Of a DNA stretch of 11,033 nucleotides, positions 1 to 6,827 are shown in pieces. The position numbers and the translations under genes were made by a program. How positions within the stretch are numbered: the stretch's first letter is position 1; every line of letters starts with the position of its first letter. The notes below the pieces were generated by a model. It was not told the DNA's origin. It ran no database searches and saw only the letters and a program-made list of their open reading frames with translations. Origin of the DNA: an uncultured bacterium (lineage in GTDB: Bacteria; Actinomycetota; Coriobacteriia; Coriobacteriales; Coriobacteriaceae); contig CAJMRD010000068.1 in assembly GCA_905215725.1 (NCBI GenBank), positions 1 to 11,033 on the forward strand, in the 5' to 3' direction.

Positions 1-1
1 A

Positions 2-787
2 CTTGGCATGGATGCCTGCGATGTATTTGTCGGCATGACCACCGCATCCGGTGCAGCTATCTACAATAACCACCTGAAAGAGCTCATCAACCAGAAGAAA
101 CTTCGCGAGGTTTCTATCTGCTTAAGAAATATCGACAACTTCACACGAGGCGGCGCTCTGGCAGACTACGAAGCAGTTTACGCAGATGGCGAGAAACTGC
201 AGGCTATCTGGAGAGGTCATAAGATGGCTCACATCACCACACCGGCTGGTACCGACCTGTACATGGAAATGAATCAGATGGAGCCGATCATCGAGTGCGG
301 TATCGCGAGAAATCCGGGCGATGCAATGGCTTGGTCTGACGGCGAGGTTTCCTTAGGACCGGTGATCGACACAACCCATGGCAAACTGGTAATTGATGGA
401 CCTATCTGCTACTATGGATGCCCGACCACACCGGTTGAGTTAAGAATCGAAAAAGGGCGCATCGTAGAGGTAGTTGGCGGCGATCCGAAGATTTGTAAAG
501 AAATCCGCCGTCAGATCGCAGAAGTTAAAGATTCCGACAACATCGCAGAGATCGGACTTGGACTTAACCCGGCTTGTATGTTCAACGGAGACTTCGAGGA
601 AGAGAAGAAGGCGCGCGGCACCTGCCACATCGCGATGGGTAACGGCTATTACTACGGTCAGCCCGCCCGCTCCACCGTCCATATCGACATGGTGCAGTAC
701 AACCCCACCGTCATCTTCGACGAGGGCACCGACCGCGAGACCCTGATCGTCAAGGACGGCAAGGTCGTCTGCCTCGGCGATAAGTAA
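2..787 (+). CDS. M29/NicX-like metal-dependent hydrolase or dioxygenase family protein, 5' end outside window
   Basis: The reading frame is already open at base 2, before the first ATG at base 8, so the true start most likely lies upstream and this is a 3' fragment. Counting from that ATG, the protein keeps the metal-site pattern of aminopeptidase T (M29) and 2,5-dihydroxypyridine dioxygenase (NicX) relatives: SDGEV with E113, AEIGLGLNP with E181, CHIAMG with H207, and HxD with H225 and D227. There is no signal peptide or membrane segment in the visible part, so a cytoplasmic enzyme is expected. The substrate cannot be read from sequence. Peptidase or ring-cleaving activity are both possible, and a role in purine or pyridine breakdown would only be a guess from the neighbours. 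Codon use is odd: TTA, AGA and GGA codons are common up to about base 600 and then give way to CGC, CTC/CTG and GTC/ACC, as if two genomes had been joined in frame. An AT-rich 65-nt gap follows the TAA stop. Confidence 0.7.
   Translation, partial: LGMDACDVFVGMTTASGAAIYNNHLKELINQKKLREVSICLRNIDNFTRGGALADYEAVYADGEKLQAIWRGHKMAHITTPAGTDLYMEMNQMEPIIECGIARNPGDAMAWSDGEVSLGPVIDTTHGKLVIDGPICYYGCPTTPVELRIEKGRIVEVVGGDPKICKEIRRQIAEVKDSDNIAEIGLGLNPACMFNGDFEEEKKARGTCHIAMGNGYYYGQPARSTVHIDMVQYNPTVIFDEGTDRETLIVKDGKVVCLGDK
590..615. other. Abrupt codon-style breakpoint inside the M29-like gene
   Basis: Upstream of this point the gene uses AT-leaning codons (TTA-AGA at residues 39-40, TTA-GGA at 116-117, TTA-AGA at 145-146). 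Downstream it uses almost only GC-ending codons (ARG as GCG-CGC-GGC, then ACC, TGC, CAC, ATC). The change falls in a Glu/Lys-rich stretch (DFEEEKK), a simple sequence that can be shared by homologues from different genomes. The reading frame and family motifs continue across it. This fits a metagenome-assembly switch between two homologues, or homologous recombination. The sequence alone cannot tell which. Confidence 0.5.
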
Positions 788-840
788 GCGTAACCCGTTT
801 TCAATAATAAAAAACAATATAACAATATATTTATGGGTAT

Positions 841-845
841 GGAGG
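841..845 (+). promoter_or_regulatory. Ribosome binding site GGAGG of the TAXI/YgeW frame
   Basis: GGAGG lies 7 nt before the ATG at 853 and fixes the start of the lipoprotein signal peptide. The spacer before it (788-840) is very AT-rich and could hold a promoter, but I found no -35/-10 pair with good spacing. Confidence 0.7.
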
Positions 846-852
846 ATATGAA

Positions 853-1320
853 ATGAAAAAGTTCTTATCATTGCTTCTTGCGACCCTGTTGGTCCTCTCT
901 CTTGCTGCTTGCGGAGAGAAGCAGCAGGACCATCAGGGCCCCCAGAATCCCAGCCAGACCATCGTACCTCAGGACCTCGTGATGGGCACCGGCTCGACCG
1001 GCGGCACTTACTTCGCGCTCGGCGGCGCGATGGCGAATGCGATCAACGACAAGCTCGCCGACAAGAAGATCACGATCACTGCGCAGTCTACTGGTGCCTC
1101 CGTTGAGAACATGAACCTGATCAACGCCGGAGAAATGGATCTCGGCATTGCGATGAACAACGTTGCAGCCAATGCGTTTGATGGCGTTGGTGCGTTCAGC
1201 TCACCCGTTACGAACGTTTCCTCCATCGGCGTGGTGTATAACGAGGTTTATCAGATCGTTGCGAACGCGGCGACCGGCGCGAAGAACGTAGAGGACCTCA
1301 AGGGCAAGAAGGTTGCCGTC
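853..1320 (+). pseudogene. N-terminal half of TAXI-family TRAP transporter solute-binding lipoprotein
   Basis: The segment holds a lipoprotein signal peptide, a short polar linker rich in Q, P and S (about residues 21-40), and the first lobe of a TAXI-type periplasmic binding protein. The opening strand and glycine-rich ligand loop (MGTGSTGGTYFALGG) and the AGEMDLGIA motif are diagnostic of the family. TAXI genes usually sit beside a fused TRAP membrane subunit, and none is present here. The leader peptide style and AT-rich upstream spacer resemble Clostridia rather than the Collinsella-like DNA downstream. It ends where the frame switches to carbamoyltransferase. Confidence 0.75.
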
Positions 1321-1941
1321 ACCTGGGCCTATTCGCCCTCTTACGGCAAGCCGCTGTCCTGCCCGCAGTCGCTGATCAGCCTGCTGCCCCGCTTTGGCAT
1401 GGACGTCACCCTGGCTCACCCCGAGGGCTACGATCTCATGCCCGAGGTCGTCGAGCGCGCCAAGGGCTATGCCGCCGAGTCCGGCACCACCTTTAAGCAG
1501 GTCAGCACCATGGCCGAGGCCTTCGAGGGCGCCGACATCGTGATCCCCAAGAGCTGGGCTCCGTTTGCCGCCATGGAGAAGCGTACCAACCTGTACGCCG
1601 AGGGCGACGACGCCGGCATCGCTGCGCTCGAGAAGGAGCTGCTCGCTCAGAACGCTACGCATCAGGATTGGTGCTCCACGACCGAGCTCATGGAGAAGAC
1701 TGCCAACGGCCAGGACACCATCTTTATGCATCCGCTGCCCGCCGATATTTCCGGTGTCTCCTGCGAGCACGGCGAGGTCAACGCCGACGTCTTCGACATG
1801 CACCGCGTGGGCATGTACAAGGAGGCCAGCTACAAGCCGTACGCCATCGCTGCCATGATGTTCCTGCAGAAGGTTGCCGATCCCGCCGCTACCCTCAAGG
1901 CCCTCGACGAGCGCAACACCGCCCGTTGGTTCCAGGCCTAA
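853..1941 (+). CDS. Chimeric ORF: TAXI-type TRAP solute-binding lipoprotein N-half fused to YgeW-like carbamoyltransferase C-half
   Basis: This 362-aa frame starts at an ATG 7 nt after GGAGG (841-845). Residues 1-20 are a lipoprotein signal: basic MKK, a hydrophobic core and lipobox LAAC with C20 as the lipidated residue. Residues about 42-156 match the front of TAXI-family periplasmic TRAP binding proteins (GTGSTGGTYFALGGAMANAIN, then the NAGEMDLGIAMN region). From residue 157 the sequence is instead a carbamoyltransferase second domain of the YgeW type: TWAYSPSYGKPLS, FGMDVTLAHPEGY, ADIVIPKSWAPF, HPLPADISGVSC at 293-304, and a YKEASYKPYAIAAM helix. Neither part is complete. The TAXI part lacks its second lobe, and no TRAP permease follows. 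The carbamoyltransferase lacks its carbamoyl-phosphate domain with the S-x-R-T-R loop. A fused product would be exported and probably inactive, so treat it as a chimera rather than a working gene. Confidence 0.85.
   Translation: MKKFLSLLLATLLVLSLAACGEKQQDHQGPQNPSQTIVPQDLVMGTGSTGGTYFALGGAMANAINDKLADKKITITAQSTGASVENMNLINAGEMDLGIAMNNVAANAFDGVGAFSSPVTNVSSIGVVYNEVYQIVANAATGAKNVEDLKGKKVAVTWAYSPSYGKPLSCPQSLISLLPRFGMDVTLAHPEGYDLMPEVVERAKGYAAESGTTFKQVSTMAEAFEGADIVIPKSWAPFAAMEKRTNLYAEGDDAGIAALEKELLAQNATHQDWCSTTELMEKTANGQDTIFMHPLPADISGVSCEHGEVNADVFDMHRVGMYKEASYKPYAIAAMMFLQKVADPAATLKALDERNTARWFQA
1294..1941 (+). pseudogene. ygeW: C-terminal remnant of YgeW-type (knotted) carbamoyltransferase
   Basis: This is the carbamoyltransferase-derived part of the fused frame, beginning within the shared DLKGKKVAV segment (1294-1320). 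It covers the second-substrate (amino) domain, including the HPLPAD signature and the C-terminal helix that packs back on the first domain. Full-length YgeW relatives are close to 400 residues, so nearly half is missing. The family is thought to make or split a carbamoylated amine in the ureide branch of anaerobic purine use, handing carbamoyl phosphate to carbamate kinase. The next gene, 14 nt downstream, is exactly such a kinase, which supports the assignment. In the true genome an intact ygeW probably precedes it. Confidence 0.75.
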
Positions 1942-1955
1942 AGCTGGGCTGAGAA

Positions 1956-2906
1956 ATGGCTAAGCGTATTGTTGTCGCCTTGGGCGGAAACGCCCTCGGC
2001 GCCAACCTTCCCGAGCAGATGGAGGCCGTCAAGACGACTTCTAAGGCCATCGTCGACCTGATCGAGGAAGGCAACGAGGTCGTCGTCGTGCATGGCAACG
2101 GCCCCCAGGTGGGCATGATCGCCAACGCGATGGCCGAGCTCACGCGTTCTAATCCTCAGAAGTACATTCCCTGCCCGCTGTCCGTTTGCGGCGCCATGAG
2201 CCAGGGCTACATTGGCTATGACCTGCAAAACGCCCTGCGCGAGGAAATGCTCGACCGCAATATCGACAAGGGTGTCGCCACCGTGCTCACCCAGGTCGAG
2301 GTTGCGGCAGACGATCCGGCCTTTGCCGACCCGGTCAAGCCGATTGGTCCGTGGATGAGCGAGGCCGAGGCCAAGGAGCTGGAAGCCGACCGCGGCTATC
2401 AGTTCATCCACGACGAGAAGCAGGGCTTCCGTCGCGTGGTTGCCTCGCCCAAGCCCGTGAACATCGTCGAGCTCGACACCATTAAGTCGCTCGTCGAGTC
2501 CAACCACGTGGTGATTTCCTGCGGCGGTGGCGGTATTCCCGTCACCAAGGCCCAGGGCAACCACCTTAAGGGCGCTGCCGCCGTCATCGATAAGGACTTT
2601 GCGGCCGAGAAGCTCGCCGAGCAGCTCGACGCCGATGCCCTGATTATCCTGACGGCCGTGGAGAAGGTTGCCATTGGCTTTGGCACCGACCACGAGCAGT
2701 GGCTCGACACGCTGACTGCGGCTGACGTAAAGCGTCTGTCCGAGGCCAACGAGTTCGGTCGTGGCTCCATGCTGCCCAAGGTCCAGGCCGCCTCGACGTT
2801 TGCCGAGAGCAAGCCGGGCCGCACGGCGCTCATCACGCTGCTCGAGAAGGCGCGTGACGGTCTTGCCGGCAAGACCGGTACCACGTTTACCGGCGACGCT
2901 GAGTAG
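1956..2906 (+). CDS. arcC: Carbamate kinase
   Basis: This 316-aa cytoplasmic amino-acid-kinase-fold enzyme catalyses carbamoyl phosphate + ADP to ATP + carbamate, which then falls apart to ammonia and CO2. Family marks are VVALGGNALG at residues 6-15, the phosphate-binding HGNGPQVG at 46-53, CGGGGIPV at 179-186, AVIDKD around 209-214 (with the conserved K213/D214), ADALIILTAVEKV for nucleotide binding, and GSMLPKV at 260-266. Length is normal for ArcC, so it appears complete. The start lies 14 nt after the carbamoyltransferase stop with only a weak Shine-Dalgarno site, suggesting translational coupling. It could equally be named yqeA after the E. coli purine-locus homologue. Without arginine deiminase nearby, a role in capturing ATP from ureide-derived carbamoyl phosphate is more likely than arginine fermentation. 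A hairpin terminator follows. Confidence 0.95.
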   Translation: MAKRIVVALGGNALGANLPEQMEAVKTTSKAIVDLIEEGNEVVVVHGNGPQVGMIANAMAELTRSNPQKYIPCPLSVCGAMSQGYIGYDLQNALREEMLDRNIDKGVATVLTQVEVAADDPAFADPVKPIGPWMSEAEAKELEADRGYQFIHDEKQGFRRVVASPKPVNIVELDTIKSLVESNHVVISCGGGGIPVTKAQGNHLKGAAAVIDKDFAAEKLAEQLDADALIILTAVEKVAIGFGTDHEQWLDTLTAADVKRLSEANEFGRGSMLPKVQAASTFAESKPGRTALITLLEKARDGLAGKTGTTFTGDAE

Positions 2907-2923
2907 GCATATCTGCACCATTG

Positions 2924-2958
2924 AGGAGGGTGCCCTGCGTCGCGGGGCGCCCTCCTTT
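2924..2958 (+). terminator. Hairpin terminator after carbamate kinase
   Basis: A 12-bp stem is formed by AGGAGGGTGCCC (2924-2935) and GGGCGCCCTCCT (2945-2956), with one G-U pair and a 9-nt loop. It begins 17 nt after the stop codon. The T tract after it is short (TTT then GTG), so termination may be partial. It separates arcC from the mocA-hydantoinase unit. Confidence 0.8.
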
Positions 2959-3067
2959 GTGCTATGGAGAGCCAAGGGGCGTTCGCTGGAAAAACGAGCG
3001 CATGCCTGTTCCGACGGAGTGTGAGCTTGGTATGGTGGGTATAGCAACTATGGCGTCCAAGGCAGCC

Positions 3068-3075
3068 AGGGGAGG
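3068..3075 (+). promoter_or_regulatory. Ribosome binding site AGGGGAGG of mocA
   Basis: This strong Shine-Dalgarno match lies 9 nt before the ATG at 3085. The 178-nt gap 2907-3084 holds the arcC terminator and presumably a promoter. TATGGT (3031-3036) and TATAGC (3040-3045) resemble -10 boxes, but neither has a convincing -35. Confidence 0.6.
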
Positions 3076-3084
3076 TTTGCGGAG

Positions 3085-3699
3085 ATGAAACTTGGTTGCG
3101 TGATTATGGCCTCGGGCGAGGGCAAGCGGTTTGGCTCTAACAAGATGCTCGCCGATATCTATGGCGAGCCGCTGATTGCCCGGACCATCGATTCGGTTCC
3201 CCGGGGCTTTGACGTCGTGGTTTCGACGCGTTGGCCCGAGGTCGCTCAGATTTGCGAGGACAAGCATTGCCCGTGTGTGCTGCACGATGGCGAGCTGCGC
3301 AGCGAAAGCGTCCGTGCGGGCCTTTCGTGGGGAGCCGAACGCAACTGGAAAGGTTGCCTCTTTTTGCCGGGCGACCAGCCGCTCGTGAGTTCGGATTCTT
3401 TTGAGGCTATGGTTCGTGCATTTGACGAGTGTGGCCGCAAGCATCCGGTGCGTCTTGCGTGCAACGGTGAGCCTTCGAGCCCGGTGCTCTTTCCGGCGGA
3501 ACTGTTCGATGCACTTATGTGTCTTGAGGGCAAGGACGGCGGCGGTTCGATCCTCAAGGGCCGTACCGACGTGGTGCTGGTCGAGGCGCGTGCCTACGAG
3601 CTGTGGGACGTCGATACCGCCAAGGGGCAGCGACGCATAGCGGAGCATATCGCCGCCTGCTCGTATTTTGATCGCGTGGCCAACTGCATAAATCAATAA
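3085..3699 (+). CDS. mocA: MocA/YgfJ-like molybdopterin nucleotidyltransferase (MobA-like NTP transferase)
   Basis: The 204-aa protein is a single GT-A-like nucleotidyltransferase domain. Residues 8-22 (MASGEGKRFGSNKML) form the NTP-binding loop in the LAAGxSxRxGxxK pattern, with K20 as the conserved lysine. SESVRAGL lies at 73-80. GDQP at 96-99 provides the metal-binding aspartate. A G-x-P-x-x-P-V-L-F segment at 128-136 and DVDT at 175-178 close the site. Relatives link CMP to molybdopterin to make the cytosine-dinucleotide cofactor of xanthine-dehydrogenase-type hydroxylases, and the yqeB, yqeC and xdhC genes in this window support that. The ATG follows AGGGGAGG (3068-3075) by 9 nt. Its stop overlaps the AAGGAG ribosome site of the next gene, so the two are one operon. 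Choice of CTP over GTP is inferred from context. Confidence 0.85.
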   Translation: MKLGCVIMASGEGKRFGSNKMLADIYGEPLIARTIDSVPRGFDVVVSTRWPEVAQICEDKHCPCVLHDGELRSESVRAGLSWGAERNWKGCLFLPGDQPLVSSDSFEAMVRAFDECGRKHPVRLACNGEPSSPVLFPAELFDALMCLEGKDGGGSILKGRTDVVLVEARAYELWDVDTAKGQRRIAEHIAACSYFDRVANCINQ

Positions 3700-3708
3700 G
3701 GAGCAATT

Positions 3709-5076
3709 ATGATCATCATCAAAAACGGCGCGCTCGTGACGCCACAGGGGCTTCGCCGTGCCGATCTTGCCATGGATGGCGATAAGATCGTGCGGATCGC
3801 CGCGGCGATTGAGCCGGCCGAGAGCGATACCGTCGAGGATGCCACGGGCTGCTGGGTGTTTCCCGGCTTTATCGACGGCCACACGCACATGCAGTGCTGG
3901 ACCGGCATGGATTGGACGGCCGATAGCTTTGAGACCGGCACGCGCGCGGCTGCCTGCGGCGGTACGACGACCATCGTGGACTACGCGACGGCCGATCGTG
4001 GCGTGACCATGCCCGATGCCTTGGCCGAGTGGCATCGCCGCGCCGACGGCACCTGCACGGCAAACTACGCCTTTCATATGGCACTCGCCGAGTGGAACGA
4101 GCGCAACCGCGCCGACCTTTCGGCCATGCGCGAGGCGGGCGTATCGTCGTTCAAGACCTACTTTGCCTATGACCACCTGCGCTTGGACGATGCCGAGACG
4201 CTCGAGGTGCTCGAGGAGCTCAAGCGCCTGGGCGGTATCCTGTGCGTGCATTGCGAGAACGGCACGTTGGTGAATGAACTGCAGAAGCGCGTGTACGAGC
4301 AGGGGATTCATGGGCCCGAGGGACATGCGCTCAGCCGTCCGGACGTGTGCGAGGGTGAGGCCGTGAGCCGCCTGCTGTATCTGGCGCACTTGGCCGGGGA
4401 CGCTCCGGTCAACGTGGTGCACCTTTCGACCAAGCTGGGGCTCGAGGCCATCCGTGCTGCCAAAGCGCGCGGGCAGAAGAATATCTATGTCGAGACCTGC
4501 CCCCAGTATCTGATACTCGACGACACCTGCTATCTGGAGCAGGGCGAGGACGGCTTTGCGGGTGCCAAGTATGTGATGAGCCCGCCGCTGCGCCATGCCG
4601 GTGACCGTGCCGCGTTGCGCGAGGCGCTTGTGGCCGGCGAGATCGATACTATTGCAACCGATCATTGCAGCTTTAACCTGCACGGGCAAAAGGACCGCGG
4701 GCGCGACGATTTCCGCGCGATTCCCAACGGCGGGCCCGGCGTGGAGCATCGTCCCGTCGCGATCGCCACGAGCTTTGAGGGCCAGCTGGGCCCCGAGGAC
4801 CTCTGCCGCTTGATGAGCGAGAACCCGGCGCGCGTCTTTGGCATGTATCCGCGCAAGGGCTGTCTTGCCGAGGGCTCCGATGCCGACGTGTGCGTGTGGG
4901 ATCCCCAGGCGTGCTGGACCATTCGCGCGGCGACACAGCATCAGGCCGTGGACTACACGCCGCTCGAGGGCTTTGAGGCACATGGCCGCGCCAAGGCCGT
5001 CTACGTCAACGGTGTGCTGGTGGCGCGCGATGGCGAGCCCACCGGAGCCCAACCCGGCCGCTACGTTCCCCGCTAG
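3709..5076 (+). CDS. hydA: Dihydropyrimidinase / D-hydantoinase-type cyclic amidohydrolase
   Basis: This 455-aa cytoplasmic amidohydrolase opens cyclic ureides (hydantoins, dihydropyrimidines or related rings) to carbamoyl or ureido acids. All binuclear metal ligands are visible at positions close to the family norm: H58 and H60 in the GHTH motif, the lysine expected to be carboxylated at K149 (SSFKTYF), H181 (CVHCENG), H238 (NVVHLSTKLG) and D318 (IATDH). ENPARVFGMYPRKGCLAEGSDAD is the usual C-terminal return to the small beta domain. Length is typical, so it is complete. The AAGGAG ribosome site (3698-3703) overlaps the mocA stop. The homologue in the E. coli purine locus is hyuA/ygeZ, and with ygeW and carbamate kinase next door a ureide derived from purine is the likely substrate. 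The exact ring cannot be read from sequence. Confidence 0.9.
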   Translation: MIIIKNGALVTPQGLRRADLAMDGDKIVRIAAAIEPAESDTVEDATGCWVFPGFIDGHTHMQCWTGMDWTADSFETGTRAAACGGTTTIVDYATADRGVTMPDALAEWHRRADGTCTANYAFHMALAEWNERNRADLSAMREAGVSSFKTYFAYDHLRLDDAETLEVLEELKRLGGILCVHCENGTLVNELQKRVYEQGIHGPEGHALSRPDVCEGEAVSRLLYLAHLAGDAPVNVVHLSTKLGLEAIRAAKARGQKNIYVETCPQYLILDDTCYLEQGEDGFAGAKYVMSPPLRHAGDRAALREALVAGEIDTIATDHCSFNLHGQKDRGRDDFRAIPNGGPGVEHRPVAIATSFEGQLGPEDLCRLMSENPARVFGMYPRKGCLAEGSDADVCVWDPQACWTIRAATQHQAVDYTPLEGFEAHGRAKAVYVNGVLVARDGEPTGAQPGRYVPR

Positions 5077-5103
5077 CAGGAAGATCACCGGATTCCCCTC
5101 CGC

Positions 5104-5170
5104 AGTTGCGGTGAAATACGGACTGTTTGCGGCCGTTTGGCGGCCAAACAGTCCGTATTTCACCGCAACT
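5104..5170. repeat. 67-nt perfect palindromic repeat, copy 1 (between convergent genes)
   Basis: Two perfect 26-nt arms (5104-5129 and 5145-5170) flank a 15-nt centre that can itself pair (TTTGG/CCAAA). It lies alone in the 110-nt gap between the convergent hydantoinase and yqeC genes. There it could act as a two-way terminator, although no T tract follows on either side. A degenerate copy of the same 67-nt length lies at 7890-7956, so it is a dispersed element (REP- or MITE-like) rather than an ordinary terminator. Confidence 0.9.
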
Positions 5171-5186
5171 GACGAGATGGGGCCGG

Positions 5187-5921
5187 CTACTTGAGGCTGG
5201 TGGCGATGAGGGGGCGGCCGAGGGCTGCCTCGAAGCGGTCGGCCATCGTGGGGTCGTTGAGCGTGTCGACTTGGTTGAGCATGACGCGTGCGGTGCTGAG
5301 TTCCATCGCCCGCATCTCGGCATTGAGCACCTGGGCGACGCGCTCGGGCGTGGCGATGTCGGTGAGCTCGCAGCCGCAACGCTCGCAAAAGAGCTCGGGG
5401 CGGTGGACGGCTTCGTTGATGGGCTTGCTGAGTCCCGAGGCGCCGACGACCCAGACAACGTTTGCCGTGCCGGCGGGAATTACCGGCTCCCAGGCGGCAT
5501 GCGCCTTGAGCGGGAGTCGCTTGCTACCGTCTGCCTCGGCCAACACATAGTCAAAGCGCTGTGCCAGCCCGCCGAGTGGCTCGGCGGGGGCGGAGAGCTT
5601 GCCTGTCTCCGGGTCCAAAACACCCGCCTGGCAGATACTTCCGCGGCTCATGCCCGCGCATGCCTCGCAGGTGCAACCGGGGACATGCGAGGCGCCCGGC
5701 TTCCAAGGCGCGGCGTCCAGGCGACGATTCGACCCGTCCCATGGCACGCCGGCAACGGGAAGCATATGCGTGGTGGTGCAGAGGAGCACGCGGCCGCCAG
5801 CGCGCATGAGCTCAAGACCCAGCGTTTTGAGCAACGTCGACTTGCCGCCGCTGCCGATAATCGCGGTAATGCCCGGCTCGATCCTGAGCGCCGAGGCAAG
5901 ATTGCCGCTAACCGTTTCCAT
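5187..5921 (-). CDS. yqeC: Selenium-dependent hydroxylase accessory protein YqeC (putative P-loop ATPase)
   Basis: This 244-aa protein carries a Walker-A-like loop IIGSGGKSTLL (GSGGKST at 23-29), a second nucleotide-side motif VLLCTTTHM (45-53) and the family signature EADGSKRLPLKAH (129-141), followed by HRPELF. YqeC proteins travel with selenium-dependent molybdenum hydroxylases and are thought to help mature their cofactor. The biochemical step is not firmly known. Two cysteine groups are unusual: C83/C85/C88 with C97, and C179/C182/C184 (CERCGC). They suggest a metal or chalcogen site. The gene is convergent with the hydantoinase and divergent from yqeB, with a 102-nt AT-rich gap at its 5' side. 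The start is supported by a modest GGCGGTG upstream of the ATG. Confidence 0.9.
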   Translation of the reverse strand: METVSGNLASALRIEPGITAIIGSGGKSTLLKTLGLELMRAGGRVLLCTTTHMLPVAGVPWDGSNRRLDAAPWKPGASHVPGCTCEACAGMSRGSICQAGVLDPETGKLSAPAEPLGGLAQRFDYVLAEADGSKRLPLKAHAAWEPVIPAGTANVVWVVGASGLSKPINEAVHRPELFCERCGCELTDIATPERVAQVLNAEMRAMELSTARVMLNQVDTLNDPTMADRFEAALGRPLIATSLK

Positions 5922-6023
5922 CTGTTCACCGCCGTATAATACTGCGATAATAAATAATCATCAGAGTAGCGGTCGAACCGCTTTTGCTCTGCTCAAACCG
6001 TAGCACAGGGAGGTGCCCCGGGA
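5922..6023. promoter_or_regulatory. Divergent yqeC/yqeB control region with small palindrome
   Basis: The 102-nt gap between the divergent starts contains the most AT-rich stretch of the Collinsella-like part (5934-5962). This holds several -10-like hexamers on both strands, including TATAAT at 5935-5940 on the plus strand. None has a well-placed -35 that I would defend. GCGGTCGAACCGC at 5969-5981 is a perfect 5-bp inverted repeat around CGA, followed by TTTT. It could be an operator shared by both directions or a weak hairpin. The yqeB ribosome site AGGGAGGTG is at 6007-6015. Confidence 0.5.
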
Positions 6024-6818
6024 ATGCTCGTTTATGTTCGCGGCGCCGGCGATATCGCCACGGGTGTCGCCGCTCGCTTGGTGCGCGCCGGCGTGTCGGT
6101 CGTTATGGCCGATATCGCGGTTCCCACGTGCATCCGCCGCACAATCAGTTTTTGCGAGGCTATTCGCCTGGGCGAGGTCCAGGTCGAGGGCATTCGCGCT
6201 CGCTTGGCGCAGACGCCGGCAGAGGCGCTCGAGATTACCCAAGCGGGGGATGTTGCCGTCGTGGTGGACCCTCAGGCCAAGATGCTCGATGAGCTTAAAC
6301 CCGCGGCTGTGGTCGATGCGATTTTGGCCAAGCGCAACCTGGGCACCACGCGCGACATGGCGCCTACCGTCATCGCCGTGGGGCCGGGCTTTACCGCGCC
6401 GGTCGATTGCGACGCCGTGGTCGAGACCATGCGCGGGCATTTTTTGGGCCGTGTCATTACCCAGGGCTCGCCCCAGCCCAACACGGGCGTGCCGGGCGTG
6501 ATCGCCGGCTATGGCAAGGAGCGCGTTATCCACAGCCCCGCCGCCGGCGTGTTTCGGTCCGACCGCGCAATCGGCGACATCGTGAGCGCCGGAGACGTGA
6601 TTGGCTACGCGGACGATACGCCCATGTGCACGCAGATCGATGGCTGCCTGCGCGGGCTTTTGGCGAACGGCGTGCAGGTGACTGAGGGCTTTAAATGCGC
6701 CGATGTCGATCCGCGCGGCGATGCCAGCTATATCAACTACATTTCAGACAAGGCGACGTCGGTCGGCGGCGGCGTGCTCGAGGCACTCGCTATGCTCACC
6801 GATATCTTTAGAGGATAG
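6024..6818 (+). CDS. yqeB: Selenium-dependent molybdenum hydroxylase maturation protein YqeB (EF2563 family)
   Basis: The 264-aa protein begins with a Rossmann-like strand-loop RGAGDIATGVAARLVRAG (6-23). It then has the family motifs VVDPQAKMLDELKP, VIAVGPGFTAPVDCD (116-130), a GHFLG-RVITQG-PNTGVPG segment, a swivelling beta region HSPAAGVFRS...GD, and the C-terminal EGFKCADVDPRGD (221-233). These are the marks of YqeB/EF2563 proteins, which always accompany selenium-dependent molybdenum hydroxylases and are presumed to act in loading the labile selenium or the cofactor. It has no signal peptide or membrane helix. A good AGGGAGG site (6007-6013) sits 10 nt before the ATG. The next gene starts 9 nt after its stop, so yqeB and xdhC form an operon. 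Confidence 0.93.
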   Translation: MLVYVRGAGDIATGVAARLVRAGVSVVMADIAVPTCIRRTISFCEAIRLGEVQVEGIRARLAQTPAEALEITQAGDVAVVVDPQAKMLDELKPAAVVDAILAKRNLGTTRDMAPTVIAVGPGFTAPVDCDAVVETMRGHFLGRVITQGSPQPNTGVPGVIAGYGKERVIHSPAAGVFRSDRAIGDIVSAGDVIGYADDTPMCTQIDGCLRGLLANGVQVTEGFKCADVDPRGDASYINYISDKATSVGGGVLEALAMLTDIFRG

Positions 6819-6827
6819 AAGGCGGCA

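Noticed and set aside
788..840. Promoter in the AT-rich spacer before the TAXI gene
   Set aside because: Several A/T hexamers resemble -10 boxes (TATAAC, TATATT), but none has a -35-like box at 16-18 nt. In sequence this AT-rich, such matches are expected by chance.
1938..3047. 369-aa open frame on the minus strand opposite arcC
   Set aside because: It mirrors carbamate kinase codons and runs through the arcC terminator. No family pattern was found in it.
2962..5388. 808-aa open frame on the minus strand
   Set aside because: It lies fully opposite mocA and the hydantoinase, which have clear family motifs and ribosome sites. Its translation is rich in Arg, Ala and His with no recognisable domain. 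It is the usual antisense shadow of GC-rich codons.
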